Positions 34,340 through 44,275 of a stretch of DNA of 64,000 nt are shown piece by piece. The notes under the pieces were generated by a model. It was not told where the DNA came from. It searched no databases and saw only the letters and a list, made by a program, of their open reading frames with translations. Origin of the DNA: Mytilus californianus (taxonomy: Eukaryota; Mollusca; Bivalvia; Mytilida; Mytilidae); contig NW_026262659.1 in assembly GCF_021869535.1 (NCBI RefSeq), positions 4,154,001-4,218,000 of the forward strand. The letters are read 5' to 3'. The position numbers and the translations under genes are program-made. Each line of letters opens with the position of its first letter. Positions within the stretch are counted from its first letter, which is position 1.

Positions 34340-36225
34340 GGAAAAGTATATAATGAAGTACAATTTGGACGTGAGATATATATCTGTACGATATTAATTG
34401 ATACTTTTGAGAGAGGGAGAGAGAGAAAACAAGCTGTTATACAATGATAGATAAGTGCTTATGATGTTAGCATATGCACAATGAAGTATTATTTTGACGT
34501 TTTTTATACAACATTATGCAATGTTTGTCTATAATGAATTTATGGTGTTCTTTTACTTCTGGAAAGTGATGGTTTAAATACATGTATATTATCTATTATT
34601 GCTGTTTTACGAATTTTTCCTTTGATCTTGCTGACTGATAATTTCCTTTCTCAGCGGAGTCGAGTGATATGAAAACGGAGTCGAGTGATATGAAAATTAT
34701 CGCTAGAAACTAAGGGAACACGTGCCGTTGTCAAGGAAATTAACAACGTCTTCATAGGTAAAATAGCGATAAACAGATTATCATTGGTCATCTCAACTCG
34801 ATTCCTTTTTTCACTTTCGCCGTACCGGCTCAAGCGAGAAAATCAATCTCGTTGAGATGACCAACGATAATCTATAATTAATTTTATTTTTATTTTGTCA
34901 GTTAGAAGATTATTGTACAATTGAATATTCTTTTACGCTCTTAGAATTTTGTTATTATACTGTTTACAAGAATTGTAAAAGTTGTATGCGACATGAGCTA
35001 ACTTGGTGTGATTTATGATAACGTTTTCATTTACTTTATAACAATTATTCATGATCAGTCACTTATTGGTATTGAGATAACAGTTCTGTCACGATAGTTT
35101 TCAGCTACACAGCTAACAACAAAATCAACATTTTGTATTTTTTGTTACGATTTTATTTTATTTTGTATGTATCTCTGGGAAGATATGTTTTAAAAAAGCC
35201 AATAAGTACAAATCCAACACTTAAGAATTCCTCTATCTTATTTCAGTTTTTGTTGTTGTCAGATGGTCTCTATTGTGATTTGGCTAGACAAGTTAGATGT
35301 TAAGGAGCAGCTAATATACAAAACATGAAAATGACCAACCAAAATTTGCGTTACACATTTTTTTGTTTATTCCTGTAATATTTTGTTGACCCATACTGCT
35401 TACAAAATGGGAATAGTGTGCTTGTATCGAATTCAAGCATTTCTCAAATTGCTTTCAAAATTGATCAAGTGTGCTTATTTACAAACAAATATTCAAACAC
35501 ATATGCTTATTCGATCCATACATTTTATATATACTTGCCCTGTACTTATAGATAATAGATGTAAAAGTATTTTAAAAACTATTCCCTTATGGTAACAAGC
35601 TGACATACAAGGCAACAATACCACAAACCATTTTTTGTTGCAAGTAAAACCTCAAGAAACTAGAAATAGATCATCTGGACGACAGAAATAAGTTAACTAA
35701 TATTTTATGTTTTGTATGTGCTCTTTACTTTTATCTTATTTATTAAATGGTAAAACTGTGTAATGTGCTGATGATATTATTACAGAGACAGATTCTAACG
35801 CTGGGTTAACAGCAGCAGCAACCATTGGCATTGCATTTGCTGTCTTGTTTTTATTCCTACTATTAGTCTTCATATGTGGTTTTATTGTACACAAGAAATC
35901 TAAAAAGGGTGAACCATTATTAAAAGATGACTCCGAATCCGAAACGGAACTGCAGATAGAAAACCCTCCTGGAAATCGTCCTAGATCGATGAAAAGTACA
36001 GTTAATACCACAGCCATGCACGTGCCATCTAGTACACTTCCGTTTATTGAAGGAAGTGACAAAGTTCCGACATTGTCACGTGACCTTACACGCCAATCAA
36101 TTCCAACGATTTCAAGAGATGCTACACAGCAGTCGATTATTACACCACGTGCAATCAATCCATCTGTCCGGGAGTGGTATGACAAAGAAATGGAAAAGAC
36201 TATATTCTTGGCAGCCGCAAAGTGA
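21497..36225 (+). CDS. Same gene, alternative isoform ending in terminal exon 9b
   Basis: Exons 1-8 as in the other isoform, then 35786-36225 in place of 33738-34339. The total is 1302 nt, 433 aa plus TGA. The splice phase is identical: the last G of the 9-nt exon plus AG makes a Glu codon. The membrane segment is about residues 301-322 (TIGIAFAVLFLFLLLVFICG). The tail contains DKVPTLSRDLTRQS, IITPRAINPSVREW and ends in LAAAK. Exon 9b is clearly homologous to 9a. Whether it is used as an alternative or belongs to a lost tandem gene copy needs transcript data. Confidence 0.65.
21812..22282. repeat. 22-bp minisatellite, about 21 copies (intron 1)
   Basis: Unit 'tatatccccctgtctaatgt' plus 'tg', with a few T/C variants and one-base losses in the C run. 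C-rich on the transcribed-sense strand. Confidence 0.95.
22340..22580. repeat. Dispersed repeat with 'cgccagacgctcgttttgtc' block
   Basis: Resembles a repeat common in bivalve genomes (from memory). Related pieces in reverse orientation are at 31575-31640 ('gcaccagatgcgtattcta'). Confidence 0.5.
23258..23703. repeat. 55-bp minisatellite, about 8 copies (intron 1)
   Basis: Unit 'tagctacatgtacaatccag' then 'acaacttttgatttgtggtt' and 'ggtctagcagtaaga'. Copies are nearly identical and alternate 'gtggttgg' with 'gtgcttgg'. Confidence 0.95.
23972..24134 (+). CDS. Exon 2: first ectodomain module
   Basis: Acceptor 'atgttgtag', donor 'gtgagt'. It encodes VEGCTIPTALIGTW at the start and GGLTFECFDHTGRYYSFK at the end; the Cys pair is probably disulphide-bonded (inference). 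Phase 1 in, phase 2 out. Confidence 0.85.
24371..24957. mobile_element. Palindromic MITE-like element interrupted by a SINE fragment (intron 2)
   Basis: Outer arms 24371-24394 and 24934-24957 are perfect 24-bp inverted repeats. Inner arms 24462-24500 and 24860-24898 are 39 bp with one mismatch. The left arm is split by a 67-bp SINE-like fragment (24395-24461) and the right arm by an unrelated 35-bp spacer. The interior has a 58-bp direct duplication (about 24602-24717). No transposase; non-autonomous. Confidence 0.75.
25037..25137 (+). CDS. Exon 3
   Basis: Acceptor 'aatcttacag', donor 'gtaagt'. Encodes TESISLFNAVAVASLCIEFT then a YKYVIKT end. The last 26 bases and the donor are the first unit of a tandem array (see 25112-25391). 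Confidence 0.85.
25112..25391. repeat. 35-bp array made of exon 3 end plus its splice donor, about 8 copies
   Basis: Each unit is 'aatgtataaatatgtcatca' + 'agacaagtaagttac'. The first copy is the real exon 3 end and donor. Later copies keep the donor; one has 'gtacgt' instead of 'gtaagt'. Use of a downstream donor would shift the frame or meet a TAA. Confidence 0.95.
26592..26711 (+). CDS. Exon 4
   Basis: Acceptor 'tatttcttcaaag', donor 'gtaagt'. Encodes QADNERFMYASSSTS and a CDDTSNTDYHILLDS end. Confidence 0.8.
27099..27213. repeat. (GATT)n microsatellite (intron 4)
   Basis: Two GATT runs separated by a short 'cgattgattgttattttatt' interruption. Confidence 0.95.
27671..27850 (+). CDS. Exon 5, Cys-rich module
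   Basis: Acceptor 'tttatgtttcag', donor 'gtaagt'. Encodes FAQQCPDAFLGIFGYV, VCDTTTKMSFNYTACS and three N-glycosylation sequons. An upstream acceptor 'ttctcttcag' at 27613 is also in frame and would add 57 nt (19 codons). Confidence 0.85.
27915..28335. repeat. Diverged tandem repeat, about 3 units of about 140 bp (intron 5)
   Basis: Units share 'gttactaaaaat', 'gatggtagcttgag' and 'gattggaatgaaac' blocks. Short open frames here are by-products. Confidence 0.6.
28635..28750 (+). CDS. Exon 6
   Basis: Acceptor 'tttgattcag', donor 'gtacgt'. Encodes GGELYCISSRTSGTSTQ and a TTYRFMCY end. Phase 1 in, phase 0 out. Confidence 0.85.
28785..29405. repeat. About 65-bp tandem repeat, 8-9 diverged copies (intron 6)
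   Basis: Unit 'caaccaatcattcaattaaa' + 'acaatcaattaatcaacc' + 'aaagatgtttactttacgtt' + 'tagtaaa'. Diverged at the 5' end and nearly identical at the 3' end. Confidence 0.9.
29712..29832 (+). CDS. Exon 7
   Basis: Acceptor 'ttttttgttcag', donor 'gtaagt'. Encodes VVESSTDGNVYASQFPQYCY and a PGGLIVLTAS end. Phase 0 in, phase 1 out. Confidence 0.85.
30552..31470. repeat. 24-bp minisatellite, about 38 copies (intron 7)
   Basis: Unit 'ttggtgtttctgtaacgtgt' + 'tatg', with CGTG/CGCG variants. As 24 is a multiple of 3, one frame stays open at 30829-31338 as an eight-residue repeat (WCFCNVLC). There is no sign that this is translated. Confidence 0.95.
31831..31839 (+). CDS. Exon 8: 9-nt microexon
   Basis: 'ctacctgtg' is preceded by a strong acceptor (poly-pyrimidine then 'cttcttgtag') and followed by 'gtacgt'. 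It keeps phase 1 to phase 1 and adds Ser-Thr-Cys. Without it exon 7 would also join exon 9a or 9b in phase, so it could be a cassette. Confidence 0.6.
31900..33735. other. Intron 8, no gene
   Basis: AT-rich. It contains a reverse SINE-like fragment (33215-33330) and a loosely duplicated block with 'tctttaaaacaagggg' (33355-33450) and 'ctttaatacaagggt' (33555-33650). Confidence 0.6.
33738..34339 (+). CDS. Terminal exon 9a: membrane segment and long cytoplasmic tail
   Basis: Acceptor 'taatattttag'. SSGLTAGASAGIAIG leads into a Leu/Ile-rich membrane helix, followed by KKTRK (a stop-transfer signal), an acidic region (MDIEDIEDRDK), the conserved NPMVREW motif and a C-terminal run of lysines interrupted by NV. 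Confidence 0.85.
34775..34873. repeat. Inverted repeat between the two terminal exons
   Basis: 23-bp arms 34775-34797 and 34851-34873 with one mismatch ('gattatcattggtcatctca'). Just upstream is a 22-bp direct duplication containing 'ggagtcgagtgatatgaaaa' (34658-34696). Probably a small MITE. Confidence 0.75.
35786..36225 (+). CDS. Terminal exon 9b: homologous membrane segment and shorter tail
   Basis: Acceptor 'gatattattacag'. AGLTAAATIGIAFAV aligns residue for residue with exon 9a. After HKKSKK the tail has SRDLTRQS, a second SRDATQQS copy and IITPRAINPSVREW, but no lysine tract. Confidence 0.8.
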
Positions 36226-37244
36226 CTTGAAAAGACTTGAATTGAACATATTGCATTTTTAGTATTCCTCAATTTTTAATTCTGTTCGTAGTATGTTTGA
36301 ATGTTTTTGGTATCAAAAGGTGTTTTAAAAATGTTCTTAAATAATAACTTCGACAATGTAAAAAAAGAGTGTATCTTCTATTGATAATAATACGCTTAAA
36401 GATGCTTTTTTATTTCTCAATTTCAACAAGCTAGACATAAATGAAACAGTCCAGTCTTAGTCTCATACCCATAGAAAATGACCAGACACTAAAGTGTAGG
36501 AAGCGGAAATTATATCATTTTTTTTTCTGTTCTGCTATCAAATCGAATACCTAAAACTGCCATTTTCTGTCTTTGGCTCTTATTATGTTGCTCTTCTACG
36601 TTTTGGTGTTAAATCTTCGATATTTAGTGGTTGTTCCGTAAAGTTTATAAAAATAAGGAGATGTGGTAAGATTGCCAATTGCCATTTTGTGAACCTGATC
36701 TAGCATTATTTTTTACCTTTAATCGCTTTTCATCAGTCAGATATACTCATGCATATATAGTGATACATTCAGGAACAATTTCCAAAAAAGAGATTAATTG
36801 AACTAAGGTCAATTTTGCTTATAGGAATTAGAGTAAAAGTTCCTTGACGAAACAGTGAGTTAAAGGAATATCGCTAAACTGTCTTCGGAGAACCGGAATC
36901 GCTCACCTGACTTTTAAGAATATTCAACATTGAAATAATTAGTAAAAAAGGCAACAATCTTTCACACACTACGTAATATTATCACCAGGTTTGATCAAAG
37001 TCAAATTAGAGAAAACAATATATAAAATGACTATATTCCCAACAAGGAGTCAATTCACTAATTCCATCTCTTGATTTTCTTGTAGATATTGTCTGCCATG
37101 GCTTAACATTTATTGCTGCTTACAGTGTCTCTCTATCTACTATAGTTTCTTTAAAAAAATACCAAAAATGCATATTCGATACCATCATGCTGACTTATTT
37201 GTATATCTCGCATAGCTGATTATGTTTGCTGTTTCAATTTTGCG

Positions 37245-37390
37245 AAATGTAAAATTGAGAATGGAAATGGGGAATGTGTCAAAGAGACAACAACCCGACC
37301 AAAGAGCAGAAAACAGCCCAAGGCCACCAATGGGTCTTCAAAACAGCGAGAAAATCCCGCACCCGGAGTCGGGCTTCAGCTGGCCCCTTA
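37245..37390 (+). repeat. Dispersed repeat, 'aaacagcccaaggccaccaa' family
   Basis: Matches 40865-40985: 'gaatgtgtcaaagagacaac', 'aagagcagaaaacagccca' and 'ccaccaatgggtcttcaa' are shared. Confidence 0.8.
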
Positions 37391-38179
37391 AACAAAAATG
37401 TGTACTAGTTCAGTGAAAATGTATAATGTGCATACAATGGACATTTCATTGACAATAACATAAAATGGGTTGTCCGAAGGCTCTGGAAGTTTTAAAGTGG
37501 GTAGATTTTGACCTGTTGATCATCCCAACGCTGATCAAGGAATATAATCGAAGGATTTTTAAAGACGATACCCGTATAACGATGGTAATCCAGTTTGGTC
37601 TCAATCCATTCCGTAATTTCAGTGGAGACGAATTTTAGCGATGTCAGACAAATGCAGACGCAAAATGATGGCAATACCTAATCGGACCTTTGGCGCAGAA
37701 TACTAATTAAGCTTGTATAATACGAATTCAATAGAGAGAACAGTTTATAAAACGAATGACCAGATCAAGGGGATCAAGAAAACAATTTGTCAAACAATAA
37801 ATTGACGATAAAGTGGGTGTAATCAATAACCAAAAATAGGTGGTAATCAAAAACTAAAATTGAAGAAAAACAGACATCGTGGCCAAATTGATAAATGACA
37901 ACAAAAAAAAACTTTCAACAAAACACTACACAAAACATAAACTGTTCGTATCAATTACTCATTCATACATTAACCATATGTAAGGCACCAACCATACATC
38001 TTTTGTGTCAGTGGAAACAGCTATTTGTGTTCCTCCACAAAAGATGAATGGTTGGTTCTAAAATAAACAGAGCTACTATACCGACTTTATATTACTTTCT
38101 TGGAGTCTGATTAACCATCGTGAGATTCGTCTGGATTCGCATGGTGGGTGATGCGTGCAAAACAGGAGATCAAATGCCT

Positions 38180-38315
38180 ATTGGGTTAGTACTGGGCAAT
38201 ATAGAATCAGTTATATTGGGTTAGTACCGGGCAATATAGAATCAGTTATATTGGGCTAGTACTGGGCAATATAGAATCAGTTATATTGGGTTAGTACTGG
38301 GCAATATAGAATCAG
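38180..38315. repeat. 35-bp tandem repeat, 4 copies
   Basis: Unit 'attgggttagtactgggcaa' + 'tatagaatcagttat', almost identical copies. Confidence 0.95.
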
Positions 38316-39038
38316 TTGAAGTAGCATAGTTTTCACAAAGCGCTTCTTACTTGAAAATAGACCAAATGGCATGGCTATAACCAACTATTGTATAGGGCAC
38401 CATCAATAAGATCCACAACTGTATAGTTAGCTATAAATAGGCAACAACATGACAAACAATTCAATCGAAAAACAAATATGACAGAAAGCAACCAACGACA
38501 ACCACGTACAGGGACACGCACGTCATATATAATATGGCGGGATTAAATGTTTGTGAGCGCTCAACCCTCCCCTAACCCTGGATGGAGATGTAACGCCAGT
38601 GATGATCACATTATAAGAATAAACAGTAAAAATAAGTTTTTGAGAATTTGTTTTACTTGTCGCTCTTAACGAAATCTCTGCATTCAATTCGTACATTCAC
38701 AGTTATAATGGATTAATATAAAATTTTAATAGAAAATTAAACCGATAAAATAATCAATAATATTTAAGATTTACCTATACGTGTAATTGATAACCTTGTG
38801 TCGATGTCAGACTACAAAATGATAACTTTTCATAAGATAAGAAAGTTTGTGATAACACCATGTTACACATATTTTACTATAAATAGAAACCAAAGATCAT
38901 ATAAAAAGTTGCCTTTCTGTATTATTTTAAATTACAAAATTTTTATAAGATACACCTGTTAAACAATATGAAAATAAAAATCCGCTAGTCTCTTTCTATG
39001 ACAGAAAACATAATATTTAAACACAGGAAAATAATTAT

Positions 39039-40076
39039 TCACATTTCATTGACTTCTGCTTGTGTAGTTGTATGTTTTGGCTGATAGTTATCAAAATATG
39101 ATGGATCTTTAGAAAGAACATCCCATCCAGTTCTTCGACGGTTTTCATTTTGAATGTTTTTCTCGTCATTTTCTACTGAATGTAATTCGATTTGGTCCGT
39201 TTTGATTGGAGATTCGATTAGGTCCGTTTTGATTGGAGATTCGATTATGTCCGTTTTGATAGGAGATTTTAAGTTTGTTAGATGACTCGATGTTGTTGGT
39301 GTTTCCTGAATAGAAAATTCGTTGTCAAAACTTATTTTCTTCGTACCTGCTGGCTTTGTTTGAGATTTATAATTTGTTTCTTCTCGATTGTATTTGTTCT
39401 TTGGCAATTTCGGCACCTTTTCCGAAGGTTTGTCAACAAAACTAGACAAATATGCAATTCCAATGAGGACTAGACTACCTACGCAGATACTGGCGGACAC
39501 TATACCATTTCTCCTCTGTTTCTCCTCTAATGACATAGGTTCGCCTTTATTTTTACTTGGGCCACTTATGTTGTTTGCTTTACCTGTGGTAGTTGGTTTG
39601 GTTGTGATTGGTTGACTTGTTGTCTGCTGTTGTCTTGTTGTTGTCGTACTCCCAGTGGTTGTTGTATTAATGGTACTTGGTGCATTCGAAGAAGACGTGT
39701 TAATACCGATGGTAGTTTCATTTTTGACCGCACCTGAAGTCGTGGAAGACGAGTTGGTTGACGATTTTGATGAAGATATACTACCTTCGGTGCTAGATAG
39801 AAAGTCTGTAGTTACTTTGGTACTTACGACCTCGGTAGAAGCAGTACTAGGATTGGTAGATAATAATGTAGCACTGACATTGGTACTTGGATGTTCACTA
39901 CCGGAAACAGTGTTACCATTTGTAGTAGACTCTTTGTTTGTACTTACAGAAAGAGAGTCAGTAGTTGTACTAAATTGTCTCGAAGTTTGAGAAGTCGCCT
40001 CTGTTGTATTACAATAACATTGTCCTCCAAAAGTTAATAGAATAGCGAGCACTAAACGAATCTTCTGCTTCGACAT
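39039..40076 (-). CDS. Mucin-like type I membrane protein, 345 aa, intronless
   Basis: Residues 1-22 are a signal peptide (MSKQKIRLVLAILLTFGGQC). Residues 23 to about 178 are a Ser/Thr-rich stalk, with runs such as TTTTGSTTTT and several NXS/NXT sites, expected to be heavily O-glycosylated. The membrane helix is at 191-213 (GIVSASICVGSLVLIGIAY). The cytoplasmic tail of 132 residues is hydrophilic and contains three tandem copies of SPIKTD-x-IE (about 270-297), each a possible proline-directed phosphosite. The start was chosen because the signal peptide begins at the first Met. No homologue recognised by name. A cell-surface or sensor/adhesion role is inference. It lies opposite in strand to the receptor-like gene. 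Confidence 0.8.
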   Translation of the reverse strand: MSKQKIRLVLAILLTFGGQCYCNTTEATSQTSRQFSTTTDSLSVSTNKESTTNGNTVSGSEHPSTNVSATLLSTNPSTASTEVVSTKVTTDFLSSTEGSISSSKSSTNSSSTTSGAVKNETTIGINTSSSNAPSTINTTTTGSTTTTRQQQTTSQPITTKPTTTGKANNISGPSKNKGEPMSLEEKQRRNGIVSASICVGSLVLIGIAYLSSFVDKPSEKVPKLPKNKYNREETNYKSQTKPAGTKKISFDNEFSIQETPTTSSHLTNLKSPIKTDIIESPIKTDLIESPIKTDQIELHSVENDEKNIQNENRRRTGWDVLSKDPSYFDNYQPKHTTTQAEVNEM

Positions 40077-40864
40077 TTTCCTTTCGATGAATCAATCTTT
40101 CTTCTTGGAATCGAATCGATCTTTCTATAGTGTTTTAAACATTTCACTTAATATTTACCTCAATAGTTCAACTGAATTTCATAATCAATGTTTGAACAAT
40201 CTTTGATAATAATTACAAGTGGGTAATAGAAATTACCGATCTACTCAATTATGTTTTACTTTGCTTCGGCTTCGAACAGATTTCAGTACTGATCGAAAGA
40301 TTTCTTTATGTTTTATTTCCATTTCTAATCAAATATCTTACAAATTTAAACCGTAAATTACTAATGACATTGAATAATTTAAAAATCCTTTATGAGGCCT
40401 CATGAGATTACATTGAAATTTGATAAAAATCCATACTTATTCGTTTATAAAAGGAACGCGGAAGTAATATCGTTTGATTGATGTCACTGTGCATATTTAG
40501 ATAACACTTCATTGTCGCCTAGACTTAATGACAAATATTTATGCGTTAAGTTACTTGTAAAAAACTATTGTTTAACTGTTGGAAAAGCTTAATTGAGTTA
40601 TCTCGCTTTTAGATTTTTTTTGCTTTACAAACGTATGGGGTTAATTGGTTGATGCATTAACAATCGGCAGCAAATACTACATGTATATGAAGACGATACC
40701 ATGTTCACAATGCACATGAAAAAATATCGACAATTCTACCTCCTAACGTACTCGTGTTTGTTCTTGCTGTATATGTGTTGTATGACAAGTGGCAGAAATA
40801 TAAAAATTGCATATTTCAGCAGTTAAATGGTGTATTATTTTCAAATCAAGATTTACATGTCCAA

Positions 40865-40985
40865 GTCAAAATTGAGAATGGAAACGGGTAATGTGTCACA
40901 GAGACCACAACTCGATCAAAGAGCAGAAAACAGCCCAAAACCACCAATGGGTCTTCAACACGGTGAGAAAATCCCGCATATGCAG
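40865..40985 (+). repeat. Dispersed repeat, copy of 37245 family
   Basis: See 37245-37390; the open frame across it is a by-product. Confidence 0.8.
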
Positions 40986-41324
40986 GCACTACTGGCATTC
41001 TGCTTAATAGAAATTGAGGGTTCCAACTTGGAAACGTTTTATCATTAAGATTAAGTACGGTAAGACTTCGGGAAAAATTGTTTGATGCATTAATTGAAAT
41101 TTGTCTTCAAGAACTAGATTTCAGTAACTGTGAGTACTCTAATACTTTTTTAAAATTTTTTTTTCTATTCTATTGTTTATATATTTGTTAAGTATTTGAT
41201 GCGCCTTGTGTCGATCTGATAAATCAAGTCTTTTCCAGCTGATGTTTTCAGTGTGTTCCTATGATGAACACCACTGTTCCTGATTACATAGGAGAGGGTG
41301 AGTTCAGCGCTTACAATATAAAAA

Positions 41325-41785
41325 TAGGAAGATGTGGTATGATTGCCAATGAGACAACTATCGACAAAAGTTCAAATGAAGTGGGATAAACATAATAAAA
41401 AGTGTCATGTTTAACCCCCGAAACATTTTTGTTTGCAACTGTCCCAAGTCAGGAGCCTGTAGTTCAGTGGTTGTTGCTGGGAGCTGTCTGCTATATATTT
41501 ATTTTTTGGTTTATTGATTAAGCATATCTCCGTCGTTGGTTTCCTCTTTATGATTGTTTCACATTTTATCACGCAGTTGCTTTTTTATAGCTAACTATGT
41601 AGTCAAAGTTTTGCTATTTGTTAAAGGCCGTGTGGTTACCTTATTTTGTGAACATCCTGGTCCTTTATAAAAATAAGGGGATGTGGGATGATTGCCAATG
41701 AGACAACTATGCACCAAAGTTCAAATAAAGTGAATGTAAACAATCATAGGCAACCGTACGGCCTTCAAGTATAGGTTAGACAATA
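41325..41785. repeat. Cluster of nested SINE-like fragments in both orientations
   Basis: Plus copies at 41325-41400 and 41667-41785 ('atgtggtatgattgccaatg', 'gagacaactat'). Reverse pieces at 41400-41490 ('tcccaagtcaggagcctgta') and 41615-41665. Confidence 0.7.
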
Positions 41786-41872
41786 CTTGGTCATGTTTGA
41801 TGAAGATTTAAAGCCCAAGGCGTAGACGAGGGTTTTAAATGTTCGTAAAACATGACCAAGTATTGTCTGACC
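41774..41872. repeat. Inverted repeat, 25-bp arms
   Basis: 'ggttagacaatacttggtca'-'tgttt' at 41774-41798 pairs with 41848-41872 (one mismatch) around a 49-nt spacer. It directly follows a SINE-like copy. Confidence 0.85.
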
Positions 41873-41879
41873 AATTTAG

Positions 41880-44250
41880 AACACTTTCACGTGACCTTAC
41901 AAAATTATCCTTTCCTATTGTAATATTAAAACCTTAATAAAAATTCGCTTTTTATAATGAAGCGTTAACTAGGTTAATAAAAGGAATGTATAACATAGGT
42001 AATGATCATTTCAATGGATGGAATGAAATAGCACTGACATAGTTTAGTGAGGACAAAAAAAGGATAAATTGTTCAAACATTGAGTTTTTCTTCTGCTTCA
42101 GGTAAAACTTAATACTTATATACCTTAAATTTCTTGATTTTAAAAAGCACACAATGTTATATAAATCAGCTTTTTGAAATTTGTATATTTTTTGATAATT
42201 ATAAAACCCACTCTATATATAAATATTTGAATTACGCCCATTCAACATCAGATGCTTACTTTTTATTAATGAATGTACCTTTATTGTGGATTTTTTTCGA
42301 AATATTCCTTTGCTTTATATATCAGCAGTTTGAAATTGTTTTCTTAAAAGAAAAAAAATAATTGACTCGAATGTCTCGTATAAAAATTGAATAAAAGATT
42401 TTACCTATCATTTCAACTATCTGTGGTATCCCTCAAGTCCAAAACAATTGGAAAGATGCATTTGAATTATTCTAGAAGCATATTTACTCGTTAAAAGATA
42501 TCATACGTTTGTATAACAAATTTGTTTCGCTCGATTTGCATTTTTAAAATTTAGTAGGAACAAGGTTATGGGCAGATTATAATATTAGTAGCCAAATTGT
42601 ATGTACTTGGACGGTTAGATTTTTTCATAATAATAAATAATAAATAAATAATAATAAAAATTCTTTAATTTACGATGGAAACACATTTAACAATGACATG
42701 TTAATCTTCCATGAGGCCTTCAAAAACTATTAATACAAATAGAAAAGACAAAAATACAAACAAAATAAAATACATAATACATGTTTAGCCGGATCCTTCC
42801 CTTTTCATGCACGTTTGTATTGTTTGTTTCCAATACTTTTGGACCGGATAGTATTGAAGAGACGGGAGATGTATGAACTTAAATCAGTAGTATATGTTTG
42901 TGTTATTTGAAATTGATAGCAAATGTAACATGACTAAAGATAACCTCATATTTTCGAAAAATATTAATTTATTTCATGATTTGATTAGAATATTCTTCTA
43001 TGTATGCATCAGTGATATTGATTATACGGTGTATGAATGATCTTGAAAAATGTTGATAACACAATTCGTAGGAGAACTTCATTCTCTTATACAACAACTA
43101 TGGTAGGCGCGGATCAAGCCATTTTGAAAAAGGGGTTCCAACTCCCGGAACACCATAAAACGTTCACATTTTTAAAACCAAACCCGAAAAAGGGGGGAGA
43201 GTTCCAACCCCAGGAACATCCCCTTGATCCACAATGTATGGTATAGGAATGCATTCAAATACTATAATGCTAAACAGATTTTAATAAAAACTACAAAAGT
43301 CACACTTATATCCATATACATTGTTTTTGAAAGGTAATTTAAAATTTATTGCAAAATTATAACTAGTTATTTGAATTTTGTTCTTTCCATCAATGGACAC
43401 TAAGAAACCCTTTCAATCAATAAATGACAATGTTAAGATTTAACGTTGAAAGTAAGATAGCTTTGATTTGAAATTTCCTGTCTATTCAATATTAGATAAC
43501 TACTGAAATTTGACAAATCAAAACAAAATTACAGTTTAAGTTACTAAGAAGCATTTATAATGTGACGTGTTGGAGAAAGTCAAAGTACACATACGTACAT
43601 GTATACATAGCGTGGCTGTGTAGTTTAATAAAAAAAATGAAATAAATGTTTTTTTTTTTATAAAATGGTCATGCTTATAAAATAAACCCAGGGGAATATA
43701 AACCAATATATATTACTCTTAACATTTAAACACTTACAATAGATGCATTTCTATTTACAAATAAAATTTCAATAAAAACACAGTAGAAGCATCTTAGTGA
43801 ATAAATGCGATTTTGTGTAAACGTTTGAAAAAAACAACCCAACTGTAAATGCTGTATACATATGACTTAATGGAGATCTGGCGTCACATCAATGGGATGA
43901 GACAACAGGCTATAAGTTGAGAATAAAGTCTAGATAATTAAACATAAATCATATAGCTATCAATAATTAAAATGACTTAAATGTTCACGTCCTACTTGTC
44001 CAAGAAATTTCACGCGTCTTTAAGATTCGTGTGTTCTGTTTTACCAAATGTTCACGAAAGAAATGTTGTCGCCAATGAATGCATGACAATATTTCCATCA
44101 TTTATCGATGGTGTAATTGATAATGTAATGCAAACGTCGCGTAGTTATCTACATTTGTCCTTTCATATAGTTGATTCATATGAAATTGTAAGAAACGAAT
44201 ATCAGAATATCAGAATATCAGTTTAATATGGAAACATGTAATTATTTCCA
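41880..44250. other. Intergenic, no gene recognised
   Basis: AT-rich. 43095-43235 holds a repeat with two 'aaaaaggggttccaactccc'-like blocks that gives a spurious 69-codon frame. Other open frames are low complexity. Confidence 0.5.
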
Positions 44251-44275
44251 TAATGTCGCCAAATTTATCCATTTA

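Larger units (their letters stand above)
36230..39030. other. Intergenic region with repeats
   Basis: Holds the downstream region of the receptor-like gene, one dispersed repeat (37245-37390), a four-copy minisatellite (38180-38315) and a SINE-like fragment (38445-38640). No further exon recognised. A stem 'accaaccat(a/t)catctttt' recurs inverted at 37988-38056. Confidence 0.5.

Noticed and set aside
35736..36272. 178-codon minus-strand frame
   Set aside because: Antisense of terminal exon 9b, whose plus-strand reading is homologous to exon 9a.
39655..39990. 111-codon plus-strand frame
   Set aside because: Antisense of the Ser/Thr-rich region of the 39039-40076 gene.
43037..43246. 69-codon plus-strand frame with KKGFQLPEHH and KKGGEFQPQEHP
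   Set aside because: Internal duplication of a non-coding 'aaaaaggggttccaactccc' repeat; no coding context.
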